The notes under the pieces are model-generated. The model did not search any database. It was not told where the DNA came from and was given only the letters and a program-made list of their open reading frames with translations. From contig JAQUUF010000003.1 of the NCBI GenBank assembly GCA_028693975.1, forward strand, positions 1 to 20,667: a DNA stretch of 20,667 bases, in the 5' to 3' direction. Each line of letters starts with the position of its first letter. The stretch's first letter is position 1. This stretch comes from Acidaminococcaceae bacterium. Lineage in GTDB: Bacteria; Bacillota; Negativicutes; Acidaminococcales; Acidaminococcaceae. Below, piece by piece: positions 7,043 to 15,524 of this stretch. Position numbers and translations under genes: made by a program.

Positions 7043-8770
7043 ATGTCTCTACAAAAGTTAATTCAAGTGGCACGAGGATTGTTGCCAGCTGATTTGGTGC
7101 TCAAAAACTGTAAAATAGTCGATGTCTATAATCAAAAGCTAATATATGGCGACATTGCTATTGTCGATGGAATAATAGCAGGTGTGGGCGGTGACTATGA
7201 AGGAGAGAGCATAATAGATGCGCAAGGACAATATGCTTTGCCGGGACTTATTGAAGGGCATATTCATATAGAATCTTCTTATTTGACACCGGAAGAATTC
7301 GGTCACTTAGTAGTTCCGTTGGGTACGACAACAATTATAGCTGACCCCCACGAAATTGTTAATGTGGCGGGATTAAAAGGTTTGGATTATATGTTGCGGG
7401 CAGCAGAGGAAACAGTTCTAGATATTAAATATATGTTGCCCTCTTGTGTGCCTGCAACTCCTTTTGAACATGCCGGCGCAATTGTTAACGCTGCGGATAT
7501 GGAGCAACCACTTAAAAAATCACAAATTATTGGCTTGGGTGAATTTATGAATTATCCAGGTGTTTTGACTGCAGAACCTGAGGTTTTGCGGAAACTGGAG
7601 GCGGCAAAACGTGCCGGTAAGTTAATCGATGGACACTGCCCCGGATTATTAGGTAAAGATTTAATGGCTTATGCGGCAGTTGGGATCCACACGGAACATG
7701 AATGCAGTACCATCGAGGAGATGACCGCTAGGCTTGCTTTGGGTATGTATGTTATGCTGCGTAATGGTTCGGCGTGTCATAATTTGCGCAATTTATTGCC
7801 GGGTGTTACTGCAAAGAATTTAAGACGTTGTCTCTTGTGCTCCGATGATTTGCACGCTAAGACGATTTTTGATAAAGGTCATCTAAATGCTTCTTTGCGC
7901 CTATGCGTAAAAGAAGGAATGAATCCGTTGGAGGCAATTACAATGGCGACCTTAAATGCGGCAGAATGCTTCCGTCTGTACGACAGAGGAGCTTTGGCAC
8001 CGGGACTTCGGGCAGATATAGCTTTGTGGCCGGACCTTAAGGAGTTCCGTTATCCTAGCTCTGTTTATATTGAGGGCAAACAGGTGGCACAAGCTGGTCA
8101 TTATTCACTGCCCTTTAAAAGAGCAGCAATAGAATCTGTTAATAATTCTGTTTATTTACAAAATTTCACTGAAAATAAGTTGTGCTTACATCTCAAAGGA
8201 AATAAAGTTCGTACTATCAAGGTTTTGCCAGGTGAAGTTGTCACAGAAAAGGGCTTGGCGGTTGTTAATAGTAATGCAGAGGGAGATTTTGTTTATAATC
8301 CCCAAAAAAATATTGTCAAAGTTGCGGTAGTAGAACGACATCAGCATACAGGCAATGTCGGTGTAGCTTTATTACAGGGCTTTGGATTGAAACGAGGAGC
8401 TATTGCAGTATCTGTGGCGCATGACTCGCATAATATCATTGTAGCGGGGGTCAGCAATTCAGATATGTTTAAGGCGATTGAAGAAATAAAAAATATCCAA
8501 GGTGGTATTGCTATAGTTTTGGACGGGCATGTTTTAAGCTCTATGCCTCTACCTGTGGGTGGGATTATGAGTGATCAAAGTGGTATCTGGGTGGAAGAAC
8601 AGTTGCAGCATATACATGTTGTGGCGCATCAGAAGTTAGGTATAGAACCGGGGATTGACCCGGTAATGACCCTGTCTTTTATGTCTTTGCCTGTTATTCC
8701 CAAGCTAAAATTAACGGATATGGGCCTCTTTGATGTAGAAAAATTTGAATTTATAACGGTTGAAGCATAA
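7043..8770 (+). CDS. ade: Adenine deaminase
   Basis: 575 residues, the usual length. The enzyme converts adenine to hypoxanthine and ammonia for purine salvage. It belongs to the amidohydrolase superfamily. Metal and active-site residues are visible: GHIHIE (72-77), DPHEIVNV (101-108), GEF (166-168), DGHCPGL (196-202), HTEHE (216-220) and CSDDLHAKTI (266-275). The C-terminal adenine deaminase domain follows (from about 390), with HDSHNIIVAG and LPVGGIMSD. AAGGAG sits 8 bases before the ATG. It is a single-gene unit divergent from a purine permease, so import and deamination of purine base can be set from one intergenic region. It ends at a symmetric terminator shared with thiC. Confidence 0.96.
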   Translation: MSLQKLIQVARGLLPADLVLKNCKIVDVYNQKLIYGDIAIVDGIIAGVGGDYEGESIIDAQGQYALPGLIEGHIHIESSYLTPEEFGHLVVPLGTTTIIADPHEIVNVAGLKGLDYMLRAAEETVLDIKYMLPSCVPATPFEHAGAIVNAADMEQPLKKSQIIGLGEFMNYPGVLTAEPEVLRKLEAAKRAGKLIDGHCPGLLGKDLMAYAAVGIHTEHECSTIEEMTARLALGMYVMLRNGSACHNLRNLLPGVTAKNLRRCLLCSDDLHAKTIFDKGHLNASLRLCVKEGMNPLEAITMATLNAAECFRLYDRGALAPGLRADIALWPDLKEFRYPSSVYIEGKQVAQAGHYSLPFKRAAIESVNNSVYLQNFTENKLCLHLKGNKVRTIKVLPGEVVTEKGLAVVNSNAEGDFVYNPQKNIVKVAVVERHQHTGNVGVALLQGFGLKRGAIAVSVAHDSHNIIVAGVSNSDMFKAIEEIKNIQGGIAIVLDGHVLSSMPLPVGGIMSDQSGIWVEEQLQHIHVVAHQKLGIEPGIDPVMTLSFMSLPVIPKLKLTDMGLFDVEKFEFITVEA

Positions 8771-8804
8771 AAAATAAGGGCGGAAAAATTTCCGCCCTTA
8801 TTTT
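8771..8804. terminator. Bidirectional intrinsic terminator between adenine deaminase and thiC
   Basis: A 16-base-pair perfect stem AAAATAAGGGCGGAAA / TTTCCGCCCTTATTTT around a 2-base centre. It starts on the base after the adenine deaminase stop codon. A/T tracts on both sides. Confidence 0.92.
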
Positions 8805-8835
8805 GCTATACGCATAATATTGTTTATCTTAAAAA

Positions 8836-10137
8836 TTAATGTTTATTTTTAGCGTTAGTAAGATATTCATTCACAATCTTAACAGCACAGTAGTCGCCGC
8901 ACATGGAGCAGGCTTCGTCGTCACTCTTGTTTTTGGCACTACGGAATTTTTTGGCTTTCACTGGGTCTAGGGCTAGATCAAGCTGCGCAGGCCAATCTAG
9001 TTTTTTGCGAGCTTCAGCCATCTTGAGGTCCCAAGCTATAGCGCTGGGAATACCTTTGGCAATATCGGCAGCATGGCCGGCAATGCGAGTGGCAATAACA
9101 CCTTCGCGGACGTCGTCGATATCGGGCAGACCCAAGTGCTCTGCCGGTGTAACATAGCAGAGGAAGTCGGCGCCACTGGCAGCGGCTAGGGTGCCGCCTA
9201 TAGCGGCGGTAATATGGTCATAGCCTGGAGCTACGTCTGTTACTAGAGGCCCTAGGACATAGAAGGGAGCGCCTTTGCACAGGCTCTTTTGAAGTTTGAT
9301 ATTAGTTGCAATTTGATTGTAGGGTACATGGCCGGGGCCTTCCACCATGACTTGCACGCCCTTGTCCCAAGCTCTTTGGGTTAATTCCCCTAAGTTAAGT
9401 AATTCTTGAATTTGGGCTCTATCGGTGGCGTCGGCCAGACAGCCGGGACGCAGGCCATCGCCTAGGCTGATGGTAACATCATATTTAAGGCAGATGTCCA
9501 ATATATCGTCAAAATACTCATAGAGAGGATTTTCTTTATTGTTGTGTAGCATCCAGCCAGTGATAAAGGAGCCGCCACGGCTGACTACATCCATGACGCG
9601 GCCTTCGCTGATGAGAGCGTGTAATACGTTGCGGTTAATACCACAATGGATAGTCATAAAGTCCGCACCGTCGCGGGCTTGTTCTTCAATAACGGCAAAG
9701 AGTCCTTCTTTGGTCATGTCTACCACAGCACCATGGGCTTTGATAGCTTCTACCGTGGCCTGATAAATGGGCACGGTGCCTACCATAACGGTGGATGCCT
9801 CAATAATAGCCCTGCGAGAAGCGTCAATATTATCACCGGTGGACAAATCCATAACGGAGTCAGCACCGGCATCAATGGCGGCTTGTAATTTGGCTAATTC
9901 TGGCTTCGGGTCCGGGTAGGAGGAAGAAGTGCCGATATTGGCGTTGACCTTAGTGGTCAAGCCTTGGCCGACACCACGGGGAATTAGGCTTTTATGATTA
10001 ATATTGGCGCAAATGGCGATAGTGCCTTGAGCTACGCCGTCTCTGATAAATTCAGGTGTTACCTGTTCTTGTTCTGCTACAATGTGCATTTCCTTGGTAA
10101 TAATACCAGCTCTTGCTTGCTGCATTTGAGTTTTCAT
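8836..10137 (-). CDS. thiC: Phosphomethylpyrimidine synthase ThiC
   Basis: 433 residues from the chosen start. ThiC is a radical-SAM-type enzyme that rearranges 5-aminoimidazole ribotide to HMP phosphate, the pyrimidine half of thiamine. Family motifs are present: ARAGIITKEM near the start, KVNANIGTSS, DLSTGDNI, RGGSFITGWMLHNNKENPLYE, SLGDGLRPG, VEGPGHVPYNQI and YVTPAEHLGLP. The C-terminal cluster site is C410-C413-C417 (CSMCGDYC), spacing CX2CX3C, against CX2CX4C in the E. coli protein. The protein is short because it lacks the extra N-terminal domain of the E. coli-type enzyme. The frame is open to 10200, but the ATG at 10137 is preferred: GGAGG lies 9 bases before it and the family's N-terminus begins there. 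No TPP riboswitch is present upstream. No other thiamine gene is nearby, although the thiamine-diphosphate enzyme PFOR is the divergent neighbour. Confidence 0.95.
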   Translation of the reverse strand: MKTQMQQARAGIITKEMHIVAEQEQVTPEFIRDGVAQGTIAICANINHKSLIPRGVGQGLTTKVNANIGTSSSYPDPKPELAKLQAAIDAGADSVMDLSTGDNIDASRRAIIEASTVMVGTVPIYQATVEAIKAHGAVVDMTKEGLFAVIEEQARDGADFMTIHCGINRNVLHALISEGRVMDVVSRGGSFITGWMLHNNKENPLYEYFDDILDICLKYDVTISLGDGLRPGCLADATDRAQIQELLNLGELTQRAWDKGVQVMVEGPGHVPYNQIATNIKLQKSLCKGAPFYVLGPLVTDVAPGYDHITAAIGGTLAAASGADFLCYVTPAEHLGLPDIDDVREGVIATRIAGHAADIAKGIPSAIAWDLKMAEARKKLDWPAQLDLALDPVKAKKFRSAKNKSDDEACSMCGDYCAVKIVNEYLTNAKNKH

Positions 10138-10163
10138 TAGTGCTAGCCTCCAATTTTTATATC

Positions 10164-10177
10164 TAGCATCAATGCTA
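10164..10177. promoter_or_regulatory. Inverted repeat just upstream of thiC
   Basis: TAGCAT-CA-ATGCTA, a 6-bp perfect inverted repeat with a 2-base gap, about 13 bases before the thiC ribosome binding site. It overlaps a weak candidate promoter on the minus strand (TTGTAT, 17 bases, TAGCAT). It could be an operator or a small leader hairpin, or chance. Confidence 0.25.
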
Positions 10178-10218
10178 TCAAAAAAACATAAAAAATACAA
10201 TCAATTCTGAAGAGAATT

Positions 10219-10227
10219 TGGTATAAT
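10219..10227 (+). promoter_or_regulatory. Extended -10 promoter for nifJ
   Basis: TGGTATAAT combines the TGn extension with a perfect TATAAT. Transcription would begin near 10234, about 85 bases before the nifJ start. No good -35 is seen at the expected distance. Confidence 0.55.
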
Positions 10228-10249
10228 TAATAGTAGACTTGTAAAAATA

Positions 10250-10265
10250 ATTAGTGTATACTAAT
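10250..10265. promoter_or_regulatory. Inverted repeat in the nifJ leader
   Basis: ATTAGT-GTAT-ACTAAT, 6-bp perfect arms with a 4-base centre, starting about 16 bases after the predicted transcription start. Possible operator or leader hairpin. It does not match the Rex half-site TTGTGAA. Confidence 0.25.
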
Positions 10266-10319
10266 GGGGTTATAGTATGCATAATTATTATAATGACAAA
10301 GAAGAGAGGGATTATGACA

Positions 10320-13300
10320 ATGGCAACAAAAGTTAAACACATGAAGACAATGGATGGTAATACTGCCGCCGCCTATATTGCGTATGCTTTTACGGATGTA
10401 GCAGCTATCTATCCTATTACGCCTTCTTCTCCTATGGCTGAAGTAACAGACGAATGGGCAGCTCAAGGTAAGAAGAATTTGTTTGGCCAAACTGTGAAGG
10501 TTATGGAAATGCAATCTGAGGCCGGAGCTTCCGGTGCAGTGCATGGCTCTTTGGCAGCAGGAGCTTTGACTACAACTTACACAGCTTCTCAAGGCTTGCT
10601 TTTGATGATTCCCAATATGTATAAAATTGCCGGTGAACTTTTACCTGCCGTTTTCCAAGTAACGGCTCGTGCGCTGGCTACAAGTTCTCTTTCTATTTTT
10701 GGTGACCACCAAGACGTTATGGCTACGCGCCAAACGGGTTTTGCGCTGTTAGCTGAATCTAGTGTGCAAGAGGTTATGGACTTAGCAGCTGTAGCACATC
10801 TATCAGCGATTAAGGGCAGAGTGCCTTTTCTTAATTTCTTTGATGGCTTCCGTACTTCTCACGAAATTCAAAAAGTAGAAGTAATGGAATATAGCAACTT
10901 GGCCAAGATGTTAGACAAGAAGGCTGTGGCTGCATTTAGAGCAAGAGGCCTTAATCCGGATAACCCCGTTATTCGTGGCACCGCTCAGAATCCGGATATT
11001 TATTTCCAGACTCGTGAAGCGGTTAATAAATACTATGAAGAGCTTCCAGCCATCGTGGAAGATTATATGCAGCAAATCAGCGCGGTAACAGGACGTAAAT
11101 ATGGACTGTTCAACTATTATGGCGCAAGTGACGCTGAGCGCGTTATTGTTGTGATGGGCAGTGCCGCTGAGACGGTTCAGACTGTAGTAGAACATTTACA
11201 AAGCAAGGGCGAAAAGGTTGGCGTCTTGGTTGTGCACTTGTACCGTCCTTTCTCAGCCAAACATTTCTTGAATGCTATGCCCAAGACTGTGAAGAAAGTA
11301 GCTGTCTTGGAGCGCACCAAAGAGCCTGGGAGCTTAGGCGAACCCTTGTATTTGGATGTGCGTGACGTATTCTATAGCAGCAAGTATCATCCCATCGTTG
11401 TGGGCGGTCGTTATGGTTTGGGCTCCAAAGATATTTTCCCGGCTGATGTTATGGCCACTTTTGCTAATTTGAAAAAAGCTAATCCCAAAGAGCATTTTAC
11501 TCTAGGGATAGTGGATGATGTTACTAATACTTCCTTGCCTACTAAGGCTTTGGATGTGACCCCTGCCGGAACTACCGGATGCAAATTCTGGGGCTTGGGC
11601 AGTGACGGTACAGTGGGAGCTAATAAGAGTGCTATCAAGATTATCGGTGACCATACAGATATGTATGCTCAAGGCTATTTCTCTTATGATTCCAAGAAGA
11701 GTGGTGGTGTAACCGTATCTCATTTGCGCTTTGGTTCTACTCCCATCCGCGCACCTTACCTGATTGCAGCTGCAGATTTCATTGCGGTGCATAATCAATC
11801 TTATGTGCACAAATATGATGTTTTGGCTGGGTTGAAACCTGGCGGCACCTTCTTGTTGAATTGTCAGTGGGATGCAGAGGGACTGGAAGAAAATTTGCCT
11901 GCTGCCATGAAGCAGTATATTGCTAAAAATAAAATTAAATTCTATACAATTGATGCAGTGAAAATTGCTCAAGGCATTGGTCTGGGTGGACGCATTAATA
12001 TGATTATGCAGTCTGCGTTCTTCCAACTTACTCAGATTATTCCCATCAAGGATGCTGTGAAATATCTGAAGGAAGCTATTGAACATTCCTATGGCTTGAA
12101 AGGCCAAAAAGTACTAGATATGAACAATGCAGCCGTTGACCAAGGCATTACCGCTATCAATGCTGTTACCGTTCCCTCTGCTTGGCTCAAAGCACAAGAC
12201 AAAGTTCAAGTAGCGAAGACTAAGAATGCTTTTGTAGATAATATTTTGGTACCTATGAATAGACTGGAAGGCGATAAATTGCCGGTCAGCACTTTTGTAG
12301 AGCATGCTGATGGCACGTTCCCGTCAGGCACGGCAGCGTATGAGAAGCGTGGTATTGCTATTAATGTACCTGAATGGCAAATGGCAAATTGTATTCAATG
12401 TAATCAATGCGCTTTTGTATGCCCCCATGCTGCTATTCGCCCCGTTTTAATTGACGATAAGGAAGCAGCGGCAGCGCCGGCAGGCTTTGAGTCCAAAGAT
12501 GCTATTGGTGCACCGGGCTTGAAGTTCCGTATGGCGGTATCTCCCTTGGATTGTGCAGGTTGCGGCAACTGCGTACAGGTTTGCCCCGCTCCCAACAAAG
12601 CTTTGATTATGAAACCTTTGGCTACACAAATGGGAGAAGCTCCTTTGTGGGAACATGCGATGCATGAAATTGTGCATAAACCCAATCCTATGAACAAGAA
12701 CAACATCAAAGGTATTCAGTTTGAAGAGCCTTTGTTGGAGTTCTCCGGTGCTTGCGCAGGCTGCGGTGAGACTCCCTATGCTAAGTTGGCTACTCAACTT
12801 GTTGGCGATAGAATGATGATTGCCAACGCTACCGGGTGTACATCTATCTGGGGTGCTAGTGCTCCGGCTATGCCTTATACCAAAAATTGCAAAGGACATG
12901 GTCCTTCTTGGGCTAATTCCTTGTTTGAAGATAATGCTGAGTATGGTCTGGGTATGTTCCTGGGCGTACATCAATCTCGCTTGAAGGTCGCTGAGCTAGT
13001 GAAAGAAGCCTTGAGTGGCGGTGTTAGCGATGACTTGAAGGCAGCTATGGAAGATTGGCTGACTAATATGGACGAGGGCGAAGGTACGCGTGAGCGCGCT
13101 GATAAGCTGGAAGCCTTACTGGCTAAAGAAAAAGGCAAGCTCCTGAAAGAAATATATAATAACAAACAATTCTTCGTTAAGAGATCTCACTGGATTTTCG
13201 GTGGCGATGGCTGGGCTTACGATATTGGGTACGGTGGCTTGGACCATGTTCTAGCTAGCGGCGAAGATGTCAATGTGTTAGTTTTTGATACCGAAGTATA

Positions 13301-13829
13301 TTCTAATACCGGGGGTCAATCTTCTAAGTCTACTCCGACAGCGGCTGTAGCTAAGTTTGCTGCTAGCGGCAAGAAGACTAAGAAGAAGGATTTGGGTATG
13401 ATGGCTATGAGCTATGGTTATGTTTATGTAGCACAAGTGGCCATGGGTGCTGATAAGAATCAAGTGCTCAAAGCTATGCGTGAAGCAGAGGCTTATCACG
13501 GACCTTCTCTAATTATTGCTTATGCACCTTGCATTAATCATGGCTTGAAGGCTGGCATGGGCTGCAGCCAATTGGAAGCCAAACGTGCTGTAGAAGCTGG
13601 CTACTGGGCCAACTATCGCTATAATCCTGATTTGAAGAAAGAGGGTAAGAATCCGTTTACCTTAGACTCCAAAGAACCTACAGGTGATTTCCGTGAGTTC
13701 TTGATGGGAGAAGTTAGATATTCTTCCTTGGCTAAACAATTCCCCGATACTGCTGAGCAATTATTTGCTAAAACAGAGCAGGATGCCAAAGAGAGAATTG
13801 CTGGGTACAAAAAACTTAGTGAAGGCTAA
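10320..13829 (+). CDS. nifJ: Pyruvate:ferredoxin (flavodoxin) oxidoreductase, single-chain
   Basis: 1169 residues from the chosen ATG. PFOR oxidises pyruvate with CoA to acetyl-CoA and CO2 and reduces ferredoxin or flavodoxin; it is the central energy enzyme of many anaerobes. In order: pyruvate/TPP domain with YPITPSSPMAE (31-41); the middle domain with WGLGSDGTVGANKSAIKIIG; two [4Fe-4S] ferredoxin sites C691/694/697/701 and C745/748/751/755; and the TPP-binding domain with GDGWAYDIGYGG (D963). The third-cluster ligands fall at C812, C815, C840 and C1071, the numbering I recall for the Desulfovibrio (now Desulfocurvibacter) africanus structure, which supports this start. The frame is open upstream to a GTG at 10254 and an ATG at 10314, but AGAGGG at 10305-10310 is well spaced only for 10320. 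The protein stops before the C-terminal extension that protects the D. africanus enzyme from oxygen. Confidence 0.97.
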   Translation: MATKVKHMKTMDGNTAAAYIAYAFTDVAAIYPITPSSPMAEVTDEWAAQGKKNLFGQTVKVMEMQSEAGASGAVHGSLAAGALTTTYTASQGLLLMIPNMYKIAGELLPAVFQVTARALATSSLSIFGDHQDVMATRQTGFALLAESSVQEVMDLAAVAHLSAIKGRVPFLNFFDGFRTSHEIQKVEVMEYSNLAKMLDKKAVAAFRARGLNPDNPVIRGTAQNPDIYFQTREAVNKYYEELPAIVEDYMQQISAVTGRKYGLFNYYGASDAERVIVVMGSAAETVQTVVEHLQSKGEKVGVLVVHLYRPFSAKHFLNAMPKTVKKVAVLERTKEPGSLGEPLYLDVRDVFYSSKYHPIVVGGRYGLGSKDIFPADVMATFANLKKANPKEHFTLGIVDDVTNTSLPTKALDVTPAGTTGCKFWGLGSDGTVGANKSAIKIIGDHTDMYAQGYFSYDSKKSGGVTVSHLRFGSTPIRAPYLIAAADFIAVHNQSYVHKYDVLAGLKPGGTFLLNCQWDAEGLEENLPAAMKQYIAKNKIKFYTIDAVKIAQGIGLGGRINMIMQSAFFQLTQIIPIKDAVKYLKEAIEHSYGLKGQKVLDMNNAAVDQGITAINAVTVPSAWLKAQDKVQVAKTKNAFVDNILVPMNRLEGDKLPVSTFVEHADGTFPSGTAAYEKRGIAINVPEWQMANCIQCNQCAFVCPHAAIRPVLIDDKEAAAAPAGFESKDAIGAPGLKFRMAVSPLDCAGCGNCVQVCPAPNKALIMKPLATQMGEAPLWEHAMHEIVHKPNPMNKNNIKGIQFEEPLLEFSGACAGCGETPYAKLATQLVGDRMMIANATGCTSIWGASAPAMPYTKNCKGHGPSWANSLFEDNAEYGLGMFLGVHQSRLKVAELVKEALSGGVSDDLKAAMEDWLTNMDEGEGTRERADKLEALLAKEKGKLLKEIYNNKQFFVKRSHWIFGGDGWAYDIGYGGLDHVLASGEDVNVLVFDTEVYSNTGGQSSKSTPTAAVAKFAASGKKTKKKDLGMMAMSYGYVYVAQVAMGADKNQVLKAMREAEAYHGPSLIIAYAPCINHGLKAGMGCSQLEAKRAVEAGYWANYRYNPDLKKEGKNPFTLDSKEPTGDFREFLMGEVRYSSLAKQFPDTAEQLFAKTEQDAKERIAGYKKLSEG

Positions 13830-13837
13830 TTAATCTG

Positions 13838-13867
13838 AGGGCGCTTGCACAGTCAAGCGCCCTTTTT
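13838..13867 (+). terminator. Intrinsic terminator after nifJ, abutting the next ribosome binding site
   Basis: GGGCGCTTG (13839-13847) pairs with CAAGCGCCC (13854-13862) around CACAGT, followed by TTTTT. The AGGAG of the next gene begins on the very next base (13868), so no promoter fits between. It probably acts as a partial terminator that lowers expression of the symporter and rarA relative to nifJ. Confidence 0.82.
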
Positions 13868-13880
13868 AGGAGAATAAGAT

Positions 13881-15488
13881 ATGCTTTTGTCGGTATTTGC
13901 TTTTGTGGGTGGTCTGGCGTTATTCCTTTATGGTATGCAGTTGATGAGCGAAGGTTTGCAGCAGGCTGCGGGAGAAAAACTGCAAAAAATTCTTGAAGCT
14001 TTAACCAAAGTTACTATTATGGGTGTGGCTTTGGGAGCCGGAGTAACGGCTATTTTGCAATCTTCCAGCGCAACAACGGTAATGACGGTGGGATTGGTCA
14101 ATGCCGGCCTAATGAATTTGCAGCAAGCTTTTGGCATCGTTATGGGTGCCAATATTGGTACTACCATTACGGCCCAATTAATAGCTTTTAAACTGACTGA
14201 TTATATTACCTTGCTTCTAGCAGTAGGGTTTGCTATGCAGGCTCTGGGACGCAGACGTCAGGTAAAATACTTGGGTCAAGTACTGCTGGGGTTTGGTATT
14301 TTAATGCTGGGTATGAGCATGATGGGCAAGGCGGTATTGCCCCTGCGTGAATACGCTGGATTTGTAGAATTCATCGCTACTTTTGGTACGCATCCATTAT
14401 TGGGTTTAGGTGTGGGTATTGTGATGACGGTACTTATTCAATCCTCTAGCGCAACGATTGGTATCTTGATTGCTATGGCTAGTCAGGGGCTGATTCCTTT
14501 AGAGGGAGCGATACCTGTCTTGTTGGGCGATAATATCGGCACTTGTATTACTGCTATTATTGCAACCATTGGTGCGCATATCAACGCCAAGAGGGTTGCA
14601 CTGGCGCATGTTCTTTTTAATTTAATTGGCAGCTTGATTTTTATCCTTTTTATGGATTACTTTGTGCGGCTGGTACTGGCTGTATCTCCAGCTAACGATT
14701 TGGCTAGGCAGATTGCTAATGCCCATACGGCATTTAATGTGATTAATACTTTGGTGTTCTTACCTTTTGCGGCTAAATACACTGATTTTATCAAGCTCTT
14801 ATTGCCAGGTGAAGATAATTTCTTGTCCAAAAAGCCTGAATATCTGAATACGGCCATGCTGGAAACTCCGGCTATCGCCATTGGTCTGGCGGCCAAGGAA
14901 GTCGTACGTATGGGTAATTTGGCCAAAGATAATATCGCTAAGGCTTTTGCGGTAGTAACGACGCGAGACAAGGCAGATATAGATTACGTTTTAGAACATG
15001 AGCCTATTATTGATGCCTTGGAAGAGGAAGTTACTAGGTATTTAACTAAAATGAGTGAAGGCAATATGAATAAAGAACTCTCGGCAGAACATACGGGATT
15101 GATGCATGTCTGCGCGGATATTGAGCGTATTGGCGACCATGCGGAGACTATCGCCAAACGAGTGCGCAAAATGGAAGAAGACCCGGTTCATTTTTCGCCG
15201 GCAGCACAGCAAGAATTACAGGAATTGGGTACTTTGGTACTCTCTGCCTATAGCAAGTCTTTGCAGGCACTGGCGGAGAATAACAAAGATTTGGCCCATG
15301 AAGCTCTAGGGGTTAGTCACCAAGTGAAGATACTGCAGAAGGCTATTCGCAAAAACCACGTGTCTAGGCTTAATGCCGGTACTTGTGAGCCGGTGGCGGG
15401 CTTTGTGCTCTTGGAGTTACTCATCAATATGAAAAGAGTGTCGGACCATTCTAAGAATATTAGCCAATTGGTGTTAGGCGAATTTTAG
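13881..15488 (+). CDS. Na+/phosphate cotransporter family protein with PhoU-like C-terminal domain
   Basis: 535 residues. The N-terminal ~300 residues are a membrane domain with the two inverted Na/Pi-cotransporter repeats. Each carries a QSSSAT motif (60-65 and 187-192) followed by a loop with GANIGTT (89-95) or GDNIGTC (216-222), the hallmark of SLC34/NptA-type symporters. They bring phosphate in with sodium. The C-terminal ~200 residues are a PhoU-like helical bundle, with ERIGDHAETIAKR (415-427) and MKRVSDHSKNIS (517-528) matching the metal-binding 'E/D..RI.DH..NI' helices. AGGAG lies 8 bases before the ATG and immediately after the nifJ terminator. rarA follows after 36 bases on the same strand, so the two probably form one unit. 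Phosphate is the family substrate; other oxyanions are not excluded. Confidence 0.93.
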   Translation: MLLSVFAFVGGLALFLYGMQLMSEGLQQAAGEKLQKILEALTKVTIMGVALGAGVTAILQSSSATTVMTVGLVNAGLMNLQQAFGIVMGANIGTTITAQLIAFKLTDYITLLLAVGFAMQALGRRRQVKYLGQVLLGFGILMLGMSMMGKAVLPLREYAGFVEFIATFGTHPLLGLGVGIVMTVLIQSSSATIGILIAMASQGLIPLEGAIPVLLGDNIGTCITAIIATIGAHINAKRVALAHVLFNLIGSLIFILFMDYFVRLVLAVSPANDLARQIANAHTAFNVINTLVFLPFAAKYTDFIKLLLPGEDNFLSKKPEYLNTAMLETPAIAIGLAAKEVVRMGNLAKDNIAKAFAVVTTRDKADIDYVLEHEPIIDALEEEVTRYLTKMSEGNMNKELSAEHTGLMHVCADIERIGDHAETIAKRVRKMEEDPVHFSPAAQQELQELGTLVLSAYSKSLQALAENNKDLAHEALGVSHQVKILQKAIRKNHVSRLNAGTCEPVAGFVLLELLINMKRVSDHSKNISQLVLGEF

Positions 15489-15524
15489 CAAGAGAAGCAA
15501 ACTTGCTGGCAAAGGAGGACCAAA

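Noticed and set aside
10138..10253. TPP riboswitch upstream of thiC
   Set aside because: No CTGAGA/ACCTGA-type core is present and the region also has to hold the nifJ promoter.
10254..10319. Upstream GTG/ATG starts of nifJ as the true start
   Set aside because: The extra residues are not family-like, spacing to AGAGGG fits only 10320, and cofactor-binding residues take the expected numbers from 10320.
11502..12107. Long open frames on the minus strand inside nifJ
   Set aside because: They are frame shadows of a highly conserved gene, lack Shine-Dalgarno sites and have unnatural composition.
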